Of a stretch of 20,466 nucleotides of DNA, positions 1-8,390 are shown piece by piece (position 1 is the stretch's first letter; the number at the start of each line of letters is the position of its first letter). This DNA is from JAENVT01 sp031412355 (GTDB lineage: Bacteria; Actinomycetota; Acidimicrobiia; Acidimicrobiales; Ilumatobacteraceae). Below the pieces are notes generated by a model, which saw only the letters and a program-made list of their open reading frames with translations, was not told where the DNA came from and ran no database searches. The position numbers were made by a program, and so were the translations under genes. The stretch lies in NCBI GenBank assembly GCA_031412355.1, contig JANOCR010000143.1, positions 1-20,466 on the forward strand, read 5' to 3'.

Positions 1-603
1 CAGGTGTACGGCCGACCACTTCGTTCACCCGTCGACGAGCTGCACCCCACCAGCCCGATGGACGTCAACGGGGTCTCCAAGTTGGCCGGCGAGCACCTCC
101 ATCTCGTGTACCACACGGCTCACGGCCTAGCGACGACCAGCCTGCGACAGACCAACGTCTACGGCCCGCGGCAGCGATTGACCAGCGACGAGTTGGGATT
201 TCTGCCGGTGTTCATCCGCAAGGCACTGCTGGGCGAGCAGATCAGCATCTTCGGCGACGGCGCGCAGCGGCGAGATTGCGTGTACGTCGGCGATGTCGTC
301 GACGCGCTGCTCGCCGCGACAGCACCTCAAGCCGTCGGCCGGGTATTCAATGTCGGCAACGTCGTCGACCACTCGTTGGCCGAGATAGCGGCGGCGATCA
401 TCGATGTCACGGGCAGCGAGGGCGGGCTTCGCTTGGTGCCTTGGCCGCCAGATCACCGGCGGATCGATATCGGGTCGTTCCACACCGACGGCACCACCAT
501 CGCCGAAACTCTCGGATGGAAGGCAACAACGACACTCGATGACGGCCTTCGAGCGACCGCAACCTTCTATCGTGGTCACCCGTGGTACCTGTCGTCGACC
601 TGA
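1..603 (+). CDS. NAD-dependent epimerase/dehydratase (extended SDR), C-terminal part
   Basis: The gene is cut by the left window edge: the frame is open from base 1, and the first residues (QVYG) match the 'VYG' stretch before the active site of extended short-chain dehydrogenases. Further on are the RQTNVYGPRQ segment (substrate-domain entry), FGDGAQRRDCVYVGDVVDAL (the usual 'GDG.q.RDfvyV.D' block) and the C-terminal 'LGW' element, so the product belongs to the nucleotide-sugar epimerase/4,6-dehydratase family. The Rossmann half with the GxxGxxG motif lies outside. The YxxxK catalytic motif reads N-G-V-S-K: Lys (bases 79-81) is kept but Tyr is Asn (67-69). The stop overlaps the next gene, a sugar aminotransferase, by 22 bp, which supports a role in making a nucleotide amino or deoxy sugar. 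The exact substrate cannot be told. Confidence 0.85.
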   Translation, partial: QVYGRPLRSPVDELHPTSPMDVNGVSKLAGEHLHLVYHTAHGLATTSLRQTNVYGPRQRLTSDELGFLPVFIRKALLGEQISIFGDGAQRRDCVYVGDVVDALLAATAPQAVGRVFNVGNVVDHSLAEIAAAIIDVTGSEGGLRLVPWPPDHRRIDIGSFHTDGTTIAETLGWKATTTLDDGLRATATFYRGHPWYLSST

Positions 604-1628
604 GTCGGCGCGGACAACGGTTTGCGGCAGCGTTCGCGAGAGAAGCAGAACGAATAGCGGCGAGCGGCAGCTTTCTACTCGGAGCTGAACTGTCTGCGTT
701 CGAGACCGAATTTGCCGGCTGGCTCGGCGCGCCACATTGTGCAGCGGTGTCGTCAGGGGCGAGCGCGCTTCAACTGGCCCTTGCGGCCACGGGCGTCGGG
801 GTCGGCGACGAGGTCTTGGTGCCAGCGTTCACGGCAGTTCCCACCGCATCCGCCGTGGCCGCAGTCGGCGCGACTCCGCGCACGGTCGAAGTCGACGCGC
901 ACACCGCGTGCATCACCGCCGACGGAGTTGACGCGGCTCGCACGTCTCGGACCAAGGCGGTCATCGTCGTGCACCTCTACGGGTACCCAGCCGACGTTCC
1001 CGCGACGGACCTTTTGGTCATCGAGGACGCGGCCCAAGCGCACGGGGCGCTCGACGACTCCACTCGGTCGGCCGCCACGGCGTACAGCTTCTACCCCACG
1101 AAGAACCTCGGCGGGATAGGCGACGGCGGTGCGATCGTCACGAATCGGGGCGACCTCGACGATCGTGTTCGCCAGCTCCGCGTCCACGGCATGACCGCCC
1201 AGTACGTGCACGAGCACGTCTCTCAGAACTTCAGGATGTCGGAGGTCGAGGCGGCCTGGTTGCGCCTCGCCCTGACCGAGTTGACGGCCGACGTCGAACG
1301 ACGGCGGGAAATCGTGTCGGCATATCGCGCCGCTGCACCCGATCTGCATTGGCAGGCGGCCCACCCGCGCCACGCCTATCATCTCGCCGTGTTTCGCAGC
1401 ACCGATCGCATTCGCACCCGCGCCACGCTCGAAGCCGACGGAATCGGCACCGCGGTCCACTATCCCCTGGCCATCACCCAGCAGCCCGCATACCGCGACC
1501 TCGCACACCCGCCGTGTCCGCAAGCCGAGGCTTGGGCTGCCGAGTGCATCAGCGTGCCATGCTTTCCCGAGATGACCAATGGTGAAGTCGACAGTGTGTG
1601 TGCCGCCCTCGCGAGGCTCGCCGAATGA
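582..1628 (+). CDS. DegT/DnrJ/EryC1 family PLP-dependent sugar aminotransferase
   Basis: A 348-residue protein of the DegT/DnrJ/EryC1 family, which transfers an amino group to a keto group on a nucleotide-linked sugar. The N-terminal VPVVDLSRRG is the usual opening of the family and supports the GTG start at 582, inside the end of the epimerase gene. The PLP-binding Asp is D149 in IEDAAQAHG, and the Schiff-base Lys is K174 in SFYPTKNLGGIGDGG, a well-conserved family signature. A second substrate-loop block, HVSQNFRMSEVEAAWLRL, and the C-terminal VHYPLAITQQPAY segment also fit. Size is slightly short for the family (about 370) but nothing essential is missing. Its position directly after a nucleotide-sugar epimerase/dehydratase suggests the two act in sequence. 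Substrate and position of amination are unknown. Confidence 0.92.
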   Translation: MVPVVDLSRRGQRFAAAFAREAERIAASGSFLLGAELSAFETEFAGWLGAPHCAAVSSGASALQLALAATGVGVGDEVLVPAFTAVPTASAVAAVGATPRTVEVDAHTACITADGVDAARTSRTKAVIVVHLYGYPADVPATDLLVIEDAAQAHGALDDSTRSAATAYSFYPTKNLGGIGDGGAIVTNRGDLDDRVRQLRVHGMTAQYVHEHVSQNFRMSEVEAAWLRLALTELTADVERRREIVSAYRAAAPDLHWQAAHPRHAYHLAVFRSTDRIRTRATLEADGIGTAVHYPLAITQQPAYRDLAHPPCPQAEAWAAECISVPCFPEMTNGEVDSVCAALARLAE

Positions 1629-2338
1629 CAGCGGTCACCAGCGTGTCTGCAGTGTTTCCTTGTTACAACGACGAAACGACTATCGGTGGCCTGATCGACG
1701 ATGTCCACCAGGCGTTGTCACCGCTGGTCGAAACGGTCGAGGTGATCGTCGTCAACGACGGCTCGGCCGACGGTTCCGGCGCAGCGCTAGATTCCCTGGC
1801 CGTGGATCGACCATGGCTGCGCGTGGTGCACCACGTGACCAACGGTGGCTACGGCAAGGCGCTGATCAGTGGATTCACTGCCGCGCAGTACGACTGGATC
1901 TTCTACACCGACGGTGACGCGCAGTACGACGCTCGTGAAGCAGCGCTGCTGGTGCCTTTGGCGACCGACGACATCGACATCGTGCAGGGCTACAAGATCG
2001 GGCGCGGTGACTCGTGGTATCGCAAGGTGATCGGGCGCTGCTACCACCATGTGGTGAAGCGTTTGTTCAATCTCAACGTTCGTGACACCGATTGCGACTT
2101 CCGCCTGTTTCGCCGCCGGCTGATCATCGACCGCCCGTTGACATCGAACACCGGGGTCATCTGTGTGGAGATGATGCGCAGCTTCTCGGTGGCCGGTGCT
2201 CGTTTCATCGAGACACCCGTGCACCACTACTTCCGTCCGTCGGGTCGCTCGCAGTTCTTCCGTGTGCCGGCGATCGCTCGCAGCGCGCGCCAACTCTTCG
2301 CCCTGTGGTTCCGTATGGTTGTGCACCGTGCGCGATGA
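1625..2338 (+). CDS. Glycosyltransferase family 2, polyprenyl-phosphate sugar synthase type
   Basis: A 237-residue GT-A fold glycosyltransferase. The ATG at 1625 overlaps the aminotransferase stop in an ATGA arrangement, indicating translational coupling; a frame opening at 1598 would only add a nonconserved tail. SAVFPCYNDETTIGGLI is the family opening, VIVVNDGSADGSG binds the nucleotide, and FYTDGDAQYD holds the metal-binding DxD-type motif. The later DTDCDFRLFRR matches the acceptor-side region of dolichol/polyprenyl-phosphate mannose or glucose synthases. There is no obvious C-terminal transmembrane pair, so the protein is probably cytosolic or peripheral. Likely role: moving a sugar from a nucleotide donor to a polyprenyl phosphate, producing the donor for a GT-C enzyme, for which the membrane protein two genes downstream is a candidate. 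Sugar identity is inference. Confidence 0.88.
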   Translation: MTAVTSVSAVFPCYNDETTIGGLIDDVHQALSPLVETVEVIVVNDGSADGSGAALDSLAVDRPWLRVVHHVTNGGYGKALISGFTAAQYDWIFYTDGDAQYDAREAALLVPLATDDIDIVQGYKIGRGDSWYRKVIGRCYHHVVKRLFNLNVRDTDCDFRLFRRRLIIDRPLTSNTGVICVEMMRSFSVAGARFIETPVHHYFRPSGRSQFFRVPAIARSARQLFALWFRMVVHRAR

Positions 2339-3140
2339 GGACTTCGAAAAGCTCCACCACCTGGAGGACACCTTCTGGTGGTTCGTCGGCATGCGCGACG
2401 TGCAGGCGGCGCTGTTCGATCCGGTTGTCGAGTCGGCGCGGCCGTTCTTGCGCGATGAAGCCGACCGGGTGATCCTCGACCTCGGGTGCGGAACCGGAGG
2501 CAACCTGACCTGGTTGCGACGCTACGGCGACTCCGCCGGCATCGGTGGTCTCGATGTGGTGGAGCAAGCCCTGCGCTTTTGTCGCACCCGCGGCAGCAGC
2601 AACGTCGTGCTGGCATCGGCGACCGACCTGCCGTACGCCGACGAGTGCAGTGACATCGCGACCAGCTTCGATGTGTTGGTGCAACTTCCGGGCGAAGGCT
2701 CCGACCAACGTGCCCTCGCCGAGATGTACCGCGTGTTGCGACCCGGTGGGGTCGCGTTCGTGCGCGGCGCGGCTTACGAGTGGATGAAGAGCCCGCACGA
2801 CAAGGCGCTGCACACCTACCGCCGGTACACCCTTGGCCAGATCTCCCAACTCGCCCGGGAGGCCGGCTTCGTGGTCGAGCGCGCGACGTATGCCAACACC
2901 GTGCTGTTTCCCGTCGCCGCGATACGGCGGTTAGTGCTGATGCGGATCCGGCTGGCCGCGCCGGATTCCGACGTCAAGCCGATGCCACGCTGGCTGCGCT
3001 GGGCCAACGGGCTGCTCACAGCAGCGGTGCGACTCGAGGCGCGGATGCTCTCCCGCCCCAAGGTGCGCCTTCCGTTCGGCCTGTCGACCATCGTTGTGTT
3101 GCGCAAGCCGCCCGGCTCAACAGCGCCGGTCCGATCGTGA
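2328..3140 (+). CDS. Class I SAM-dependent methyltransferase
   Basis: A 270-residue methyltransferase. The GTG at 2328 is chosen because the recognisable N-terminus starts there; the frame stays open upstream, but only inside the glycosyltransferase gene, which it overlaps by 11 bp. The SAM motif I is VILDLGCGTGGNL around residues 48-60 (Asp51). The later block MYRVLRPGGVAFVRGAA is the usual motif after strand 4. The N-terminal HLEDTFWWFVGMRD is the 'WWF' segment often found in methyltransferases encoded next to polyprenyl-phosphate glycosyltransferases. The C-terminal part (LTAAVRLEARMLSRPKVRLP) is basic and amphipathic, compatible with membrane association. Acceptor unknown; a lipid-linked or nucleotide sugar is the likely target given the operon. 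Confidence 0.88.
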   Translation: MRDEDFEKLHHLEDTFWWFVGMRDVQAALFDPVVESARPFLRDEADRVILDLGCGTGGNLTWLRRYGDSAGIGGLDVVEQALRFCRTRGSSNVVLASATDLPYADECSDIATSFDVLVQLPGEGSDQRALAEMYRVLRPGGVAFVRGAAYEWMKSPHDKALHTYRRYTLGQISQLAREAGFVVERATYANTVLFPVAAIRRLVLMRIRLAAPDSDVKPMPRWLRWANGLLTAAVRLEARMLSRPKVRLPFGLSTIVVLRKPPGSTAPVRS

Positions 3141-4516
3141 ACTTCGAGCAGCGAGTCGAGGTCCGCGCTCGCTCCACATGGGCATGGGTGCGCACCGACG
3201 TTGCTGCGGAATGGGCGTTTCGGGTCGCAGTGCTGATGGCGGTTCCGGTGATGTACGTGGTCGGTCGCACGCAGTGGTTCATCCGCGACGACTGGGCGTT
3301 CATCCTCACCCGCAACCTGATCCGCGAGCAGGTCGGCTGGCAGGAGTGGCTGTTGCTGCCGACAGCAGGTCATTGGATGACAGCACCGCTGCTGGTCTAT
3401 CGAGGGATCGAGAATCTGTTCGGCATTGACTCGTACTGGCCATTCCTCGCCGTCAACATGGCGCTGCACTTTGCGATCGTTTTGACCGTGCGGGTGCTCT
3501 GCAAGCGGGCCGGCGCCAGCCCGTGGACGACGACGCTGGTGTGCGCCAGCCTGCTGGTCTTCGGGGCCGGCTGGGAGAACATCGTCTTTGCGATCCAGAT
3601 CACCTACGAACTGTCACTGCTGGCGTTCCTGTTGCAGATCCTGCTCGTCGACCACGATGGTCCGGTCGATCGTCGTGACGTCGCCGGATCGGCGCTCGCC
3701 GTGCTCGGCACGATCTCATCTGGCTTCGGCGGTTTCTTCCTGGCTGGCATCGCGGTGTTCCTCATCCTGCGCCGGCGCTGGCTGGCACTGACGGTCGCCG
3801 TCGTCCCCCAGGGACTCGCGCTGGGATGGTGGTGGTTCGCCTGGGGTCGCGATTCGCCGGAGGAATCGACAGCGGGATCGATCGCTCAGGTCCCCGCATA
3901 CGCGGTGCGTGGTGTGACGGCAACCTTTGAGGGACTGACCGGCCTGACGGCGATCGGCGGTGTGGCCGCGGTCGCCGCACTGACCGCAACGGCGGCTGCG
4001 GTCGGCGTCGCATTCTGGCGGAGCCCGGGTTGGCGTGTGCAAAGCCTGGTGATCACGTTGTGGTGCACGACCGGGGTGATGTTTCTCGGTCTCGGCACGC
4101 AACGGGTCGGCTTCGGTCTCGAAAACGCGGCCAGTTCGCGATACGAGTACATGGGCGCCATGCTGATCGCCCCGGTGTTCGCCGTGGCGATCGATCAACT
4201 CAGACGGATCTCGTTCGAGGCGCAATGCGTGGGGCGGGTGGTGCTGATCATCGCCCTGCTGCTGAGCCTGGGATCGCTGCGCACCAACAGCGCCTCGTGG
4301 GCCAATCGTGCCGCCGAGGAGCGGCGCCTGCTCGAGTTGATCGCCGGATCCGGCCTGGAAGCCCAGGTCGACCCGAGCTTTCAGCCGCTGCCCTTCAGCC
4401 CCGACGTGCGCATTTCCAGCATCCCGATGCTGGTCGACGAAGGAGCGATCGCGCCTCGCACTCCGACACCCGAGGAAGTCGTGCTGGTGCGCACCGCCCT
4501 GGGTCTCGCGCCGTAG
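3137..4516 (+). CDS. Multi-pass membrane protein, probable GT-C type glycosyltransferase
   Basis: A 459-residue integral membrane protein with about nine or ten hydrophobic segments; the first spans roughly residues 28-43 and is followed by WFIRDDWAF, an acidic DD pair (51-52) in the first outer loop. That arrangement is typical of GT-C enzymes that use polyprenyl-phosphate sugars, where the acidic residue in loop 1 is catalytic. A GHW motif follows in the same loop, and a late SRYEYMGAM segment resembles the conserved SRY region of similar membrane proteins. The GTG at 3137 overlaps the methyltransferase stop (GTGA). The C-terminal tail after the last membrane segment (about residue 390 onward) is soluble. 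I recognise no named family. Membership of GT-C is inferred from topology, the DD loop and the neighbouring lipid-sugar synthase. Confidence 0.75.
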   Translation: MNFEQRVEVRARSTWAWVRTDVAAEWAFRVAVLMAVPVMYVVGRTQWFIRDDWAFILTRNLIREQVGWQEWLLLPTAGHWMTAPLLVYRGIENLFGIDSYWPFLAVNMALHFAIVLTVRVLCKRAGASPWTTTLVCASLLVFGAGWENIVFAIQITYELSLLAFLLQILLVDHDGPVDRRDVAGSALAVLGTISSGFGGFFLAGIAVFLILRRRWLALTVAVVPQGLALGWWWFAWGRDSPEESTAGSIAQVPAYAVRGVTATFEGLTGLTAIGGVAAVAALTATAAAVGVAFWRSPGWRVQSLVITLWCTTGVMFLGLGTQRVGFGLENAASSRYEYMGAMLIAPVFAVAIDQLRRISFEAQCVGRVVLIIALLLSLGSLRTNSASWANRAAEERRLLELIAGSGLEAQVDPSFQPLPFSPDVRISSIPMLVDEGAIAPRTPTPEEVVLVRTALGLAP

Positions 4517-4525
4517 CGTGAGGTC

Positions 4526-6172
4526 ATGCCAGAGTTCGCCTACACCGACATGCTGTCGCTCGGGCCCGACACGACCGACTACCGGCTGTTGACGACCGAG
4601 GGCGTCTCCTACGTCGAGACGCCGGCAGGCACGTTCCTACAGATCGAGCCGCAGGCACTGACACTGCTTACCGAGACGGCAATGCGCGACATCGCCCATC
4701 AGTTGCGGCCGGCCCACCTGCAGCAACTGCGCGACATCCTCGACGATCCCGAAGCCAGCGACAACGACCGGTTCGTCGCCCTCGATCTGTTGCAGAACGC
4801 CAACATCGCGGCCGGTGGGGTGCTGCCCATGTGTCAAGACACGGGGACGGCGATCATCAAGGCCAAGAAAGGCCAGTACGTGCTGACCGGCGGTGGCGAC
4901 GAAGCAGCCATCGCACGCGGCGTCTACAACACGTACCTCACGTCGAACCTGCGGTACAGCCAGATGGCGCCGTTGACGATGTACGAAGAAAAGAACACGG
5001 GCAACAACCTTCCCGCCGAGATCAAGATCGCAGCGGTCGACGGCGACAGCTACAAGTTCTTGTTCATCGCCAAGGGCGGCGGCAGCGCCAACAAGAGCTA
5101 CCTGTTTCAAGAGACCAAGGCGCTGCTGAACGAAAAGACGTTGTTGCCCTGGCTGTTCGAGAAGATGAAGACGCTCGGCACCGCAGCATGCCCGCCGTAC
5201 CACCTCGCCGTGGTGGTCGGTGGCACGTCGGCCGAGTTCGCCGTCGAGACAGCCAAGCTGGCCAGCACCCACTATCTCGACGGCTTGCCGACCAGCGGCT
5301 CGATCGACGGCCGCGCGTTCCGCGACCTCGATCTCGAGGCCAAGGTGCTGTCTCTCAGTCAACAGACAGGCATCGGCGCTCAGTTCGGCGGGAAGTACTT
5401 CTGCCACGACGTACGCATCGTCCGATTGCCTCGACACGGCGCCAGTTGCCCGGTCGCGATGGCCGTGTCGTGCAGCGCCGACCGACAGGCGCTGGGAAAG
5501 ATCACACGCGACGGTGTGTTCCTGGAACAACTCGAAACCGATCCGGCGCGATTCCTGCCGGACGTTGTCGACGAGCATCTCGACGAAGAGTCCGTCGCCA
5601 TCGACCTCAACCGATCGATGGACGAGATCCGTGCCGAGTTGAGCCGCTACCCGGTGAAGACCCGAGTGATGCTGACCGGCCCGATGGTCGTTGCGCGCGA
5701 CATCGCCCACGCCAAGTTGAAGGAACGTCTCGACCAGGGTCTCGGGCTGCCCCAGTACATGCGCGACTACTGCGTGTACTACGCCGGTCCGGCCAAGACG
5801 CCGACGGGGATGGCCAGCGGTTCGTTCGGCCCGACCACCGCCGGCCGCATGGACAGCTACGTGGCCGAGTTCCAGGCCGCGGGTGGAAGTTTCATCATGC
5901 TCGCCAAGGGCAACCGGAACCGTCAGGTCACCGAGGCGTGCGAGAAGTACGGCGGGTTCTACCTCGGCTCGATCGGCGGGCCTGCCGCGCGACTCGCCCA
6001 GGACTGCATTACCAAGGTCGACGTACTGGAGTACGCCGAACTGGGAATGGAAGCAATCTGGAAGATCGAGGTCCGCGACTTTCCGGCGTTCATCGTCGTC
6101 GACGACAAGGGCAACGATTTCTTCGAGCTGGTCAACAAGCCCTTCGGCGGCACCCCAGTCACCGTCACCTGA
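4526..6172 (+). CDS. fumA: Fumarate hydratase class I, iron-sulfur dependent
   Basis: A 548-residue protein matching class I fumarases (E. coli FumA/FumB type) along its whole length; it interconverts fumarate and malate in the citric acid cycle using an oxygen-sensitive 4Fe-4S cluster. Three cysteines sit in the conserved cluster-binding contexts: C103 in VLPMCQDTGT, C222 in TAACPPYH and C308 in RHGASCPV. Other conserved blocks are KGGGSANKSY, VGGTSAEFAVETAK, GRDIAHAK-like ARDIAHAKLKERLD, YYAGPAKTP, GPTTAGRMDSY and the C-terminal VDDKGNDFF. Both the N-terminal alpha and C-terminal beta domains are fused in one chain, as in FumA. It lies 9 bp behind the membrane protein gene, so it may be read from the upstream operon although its function is unrelated. 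A short GAGG sits only 2 nt before the ATG, so initiation signals are weak. Confidence 0.96.
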   Translation: MPEFAYTDMLSLGPDTTDYRLLTTEGVSYVETPAGTFLQIEPQALTLLTETAMRDIAHQLRPAHLQQLRDILDDPEASDNDRFVALDLLQNANIAAGGVLPMCQDTGTAIIKAKKGQYVLTGGGDEAAIARGVYNTYLTSNLRYSQMAPLTMYEEKNTGNNLPAEIKIAAVDGDSYKFLFIAKGGGSANKSYLFQETKALLNEKTLLPWLFEKMKTLGTAACPPYHLAVVVGGTSAEFAVETAKLASTHYLDGLPTSGSIDGRAFRDLDLEAKVLSLSQQTGIGAQFGGKYFCHDVRIVRLPRHGASCPVAMAVSCSADRQALGKITRDGVFLEQLETDPARFLPDVVDEHLDEESVAIDLNRSMDEIRAELSRYPVKTRVMLTGPMVVARDIAHAKLKERLDQGLGLPQYMRDYCVYYAGPAKTPTGMASGSFGPTTAGRMDSYVAEFQAAGGSFIMLAKGNRNRQVTEACEKYGGFYLGSIGGPAARLAQDCITKVDVLEYAELGMEAIWKIEVRDFPAFIVVDDKGNDFFELVNKPFGGTPVTVT

Positions 6173-6194
6173 CGGGTCCCCAAGCCACGGCGTT

Positions 6195-6231
6195 TGACGA
6201 CTGTCGCACCGATACGGTGCCGGAGTCATCA
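6195..6231. terminator. Hairpin between convergent fumarase and ABC-F genes
   Basis: A perfect 6-bp stem GCACCG/CGGTGC (6206-6211 with 6215-6220) around an ATA loop, extended after a 3-nt internal loop by GACT/AGTC and TGA/TCA with one C-A mismatch. It lies between two convergent stop codons, so it may serve both strands. There is no clear T-run, as is common in high-GC actinobacterial terminators. Confidence 0.55.
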
Positions 6232-6253
6232 GACGCACGACCAGATCAGGCAG

Positions 6254-7870
<1,617 letters not shown>

Positions 7871-7919
7871 GGCCGTCCATCGTGGCGGGGAAACGGCAAG
7901 TCCGCAACGCCGCGCGTCG

Positions 7920-7931
7920 TACGATGGGCCG
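7920..7931 (+). promoter_or_regulatory. Possible leaderless promoter -10 element before the DUF2752 gene
   Basis: TACGAT (7920-7925) fits the actinobacterial -10 consensus TANNNT and is followed by exactly 6 nt before the ATG at 7932. No Shine-Dalgarno sequence precedes this start, so a leaderless transcript is plausible. No clear -35 element is seen, and the hexamer is short enough to occur by chance. Confidence 0.35.
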
Positions 7932-8384
7932 ATGGAACTCGGCCTGGTCACTCCGCCGCCAAGGGTCGCGCCCGGCGGCATCGCTCGCCGCACGGCGCCG
8001 ATCGTTGGTGGCTGTGCCCTGGCTGCAACTGCGGCCCTCATTGCCACCAACGACCCCGGCGTCTCCGGCTCGCGCTATCCCGGTTGCGTGTTCCATCAGG
8101 CGACCGGGCTGTGGTGCCCCGGATGCGGCCTCACACGCGGCACGTACGAGCTTCTGCACGGCCACATCGGCTCGGCCCTCAGCTACAACCTGTTCACCCC
8201 GCTGGCACTCGCCGCGATCGTTGCTGTCTGGGTTGTCTGGCTCCGTACGTCGTGGGTCGCCCAACCCATTCACGTGCCCGCGCGCACCGGCAGGATGTTG
8301 GGCATCATGCTGCCCACATTGCTGATCGTCTACGGAGTGCTGCGCAACCTCCCAACGCCAGCGCTTCGCGCGCTAGCGCCGTAG
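7932..8384 (+). CDS. DUF2752 family membrane protein
   Basis: A 150-residue small membrane protein. The central WCPGCGLTRG (Cys62, Cys65) followed by ALSYN about 20 residues later is the hallmark of DUF2752 proteins, whose function is not established. Hydrophobic segments lie at about 22-39, 86-104 and 123-138, giving about three membrane passes. The ATG at 7932 is the first plausible start in the 61-bp divergent gap with the ABC-F gene; upstream codons in this frame overlap that gene. The Cys pair could bind metal or form a disulfide, but that is speculation. The stop codon lies in a palindrome shared with the stop of the convergent aldo/keto reductase gene. Confidence 0.82.
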   Translation: MELGLVTPPPRVAPGGIARRTAPIVGGCALAATAALIATNDPGVSGSRYPGCVFHQATGLWCPGCGLTRGTYELLHGHIGSALSYNLFTPLALAAIVAVWVVWLRTSWVAQPIHVPARTGRMLGIMLPTLLIVYGVLRNLPTPALRALAP

Positions 8385-8390
8385 CGCTAC
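8381..8390. repeat. 10-bp perfect palindrome containing both convergent stop codons
   Basis: GTAGCGCTAC is its own reverse complement; it holds TAG of the DUF2752 gene on the plus strand and TAG of the aldo/keto reductase on the minus strand. The adjacent CGCTAGCG (8371-8378) is a second small palindrome. They may form a compact transcription block, though there is no T-run. Confidence 0.45.

Noticed and set aside
4637..6238. Long minus-strand open frame (533 codons) opposite the fumarase, and a long plus-strand frame at 4831-6291
   Set aside because: Both are shadows of the fumarase gene, whose full-length family match is unmistakable; their translations are low-complexity Arg/Asp/Val-rich with no domain.
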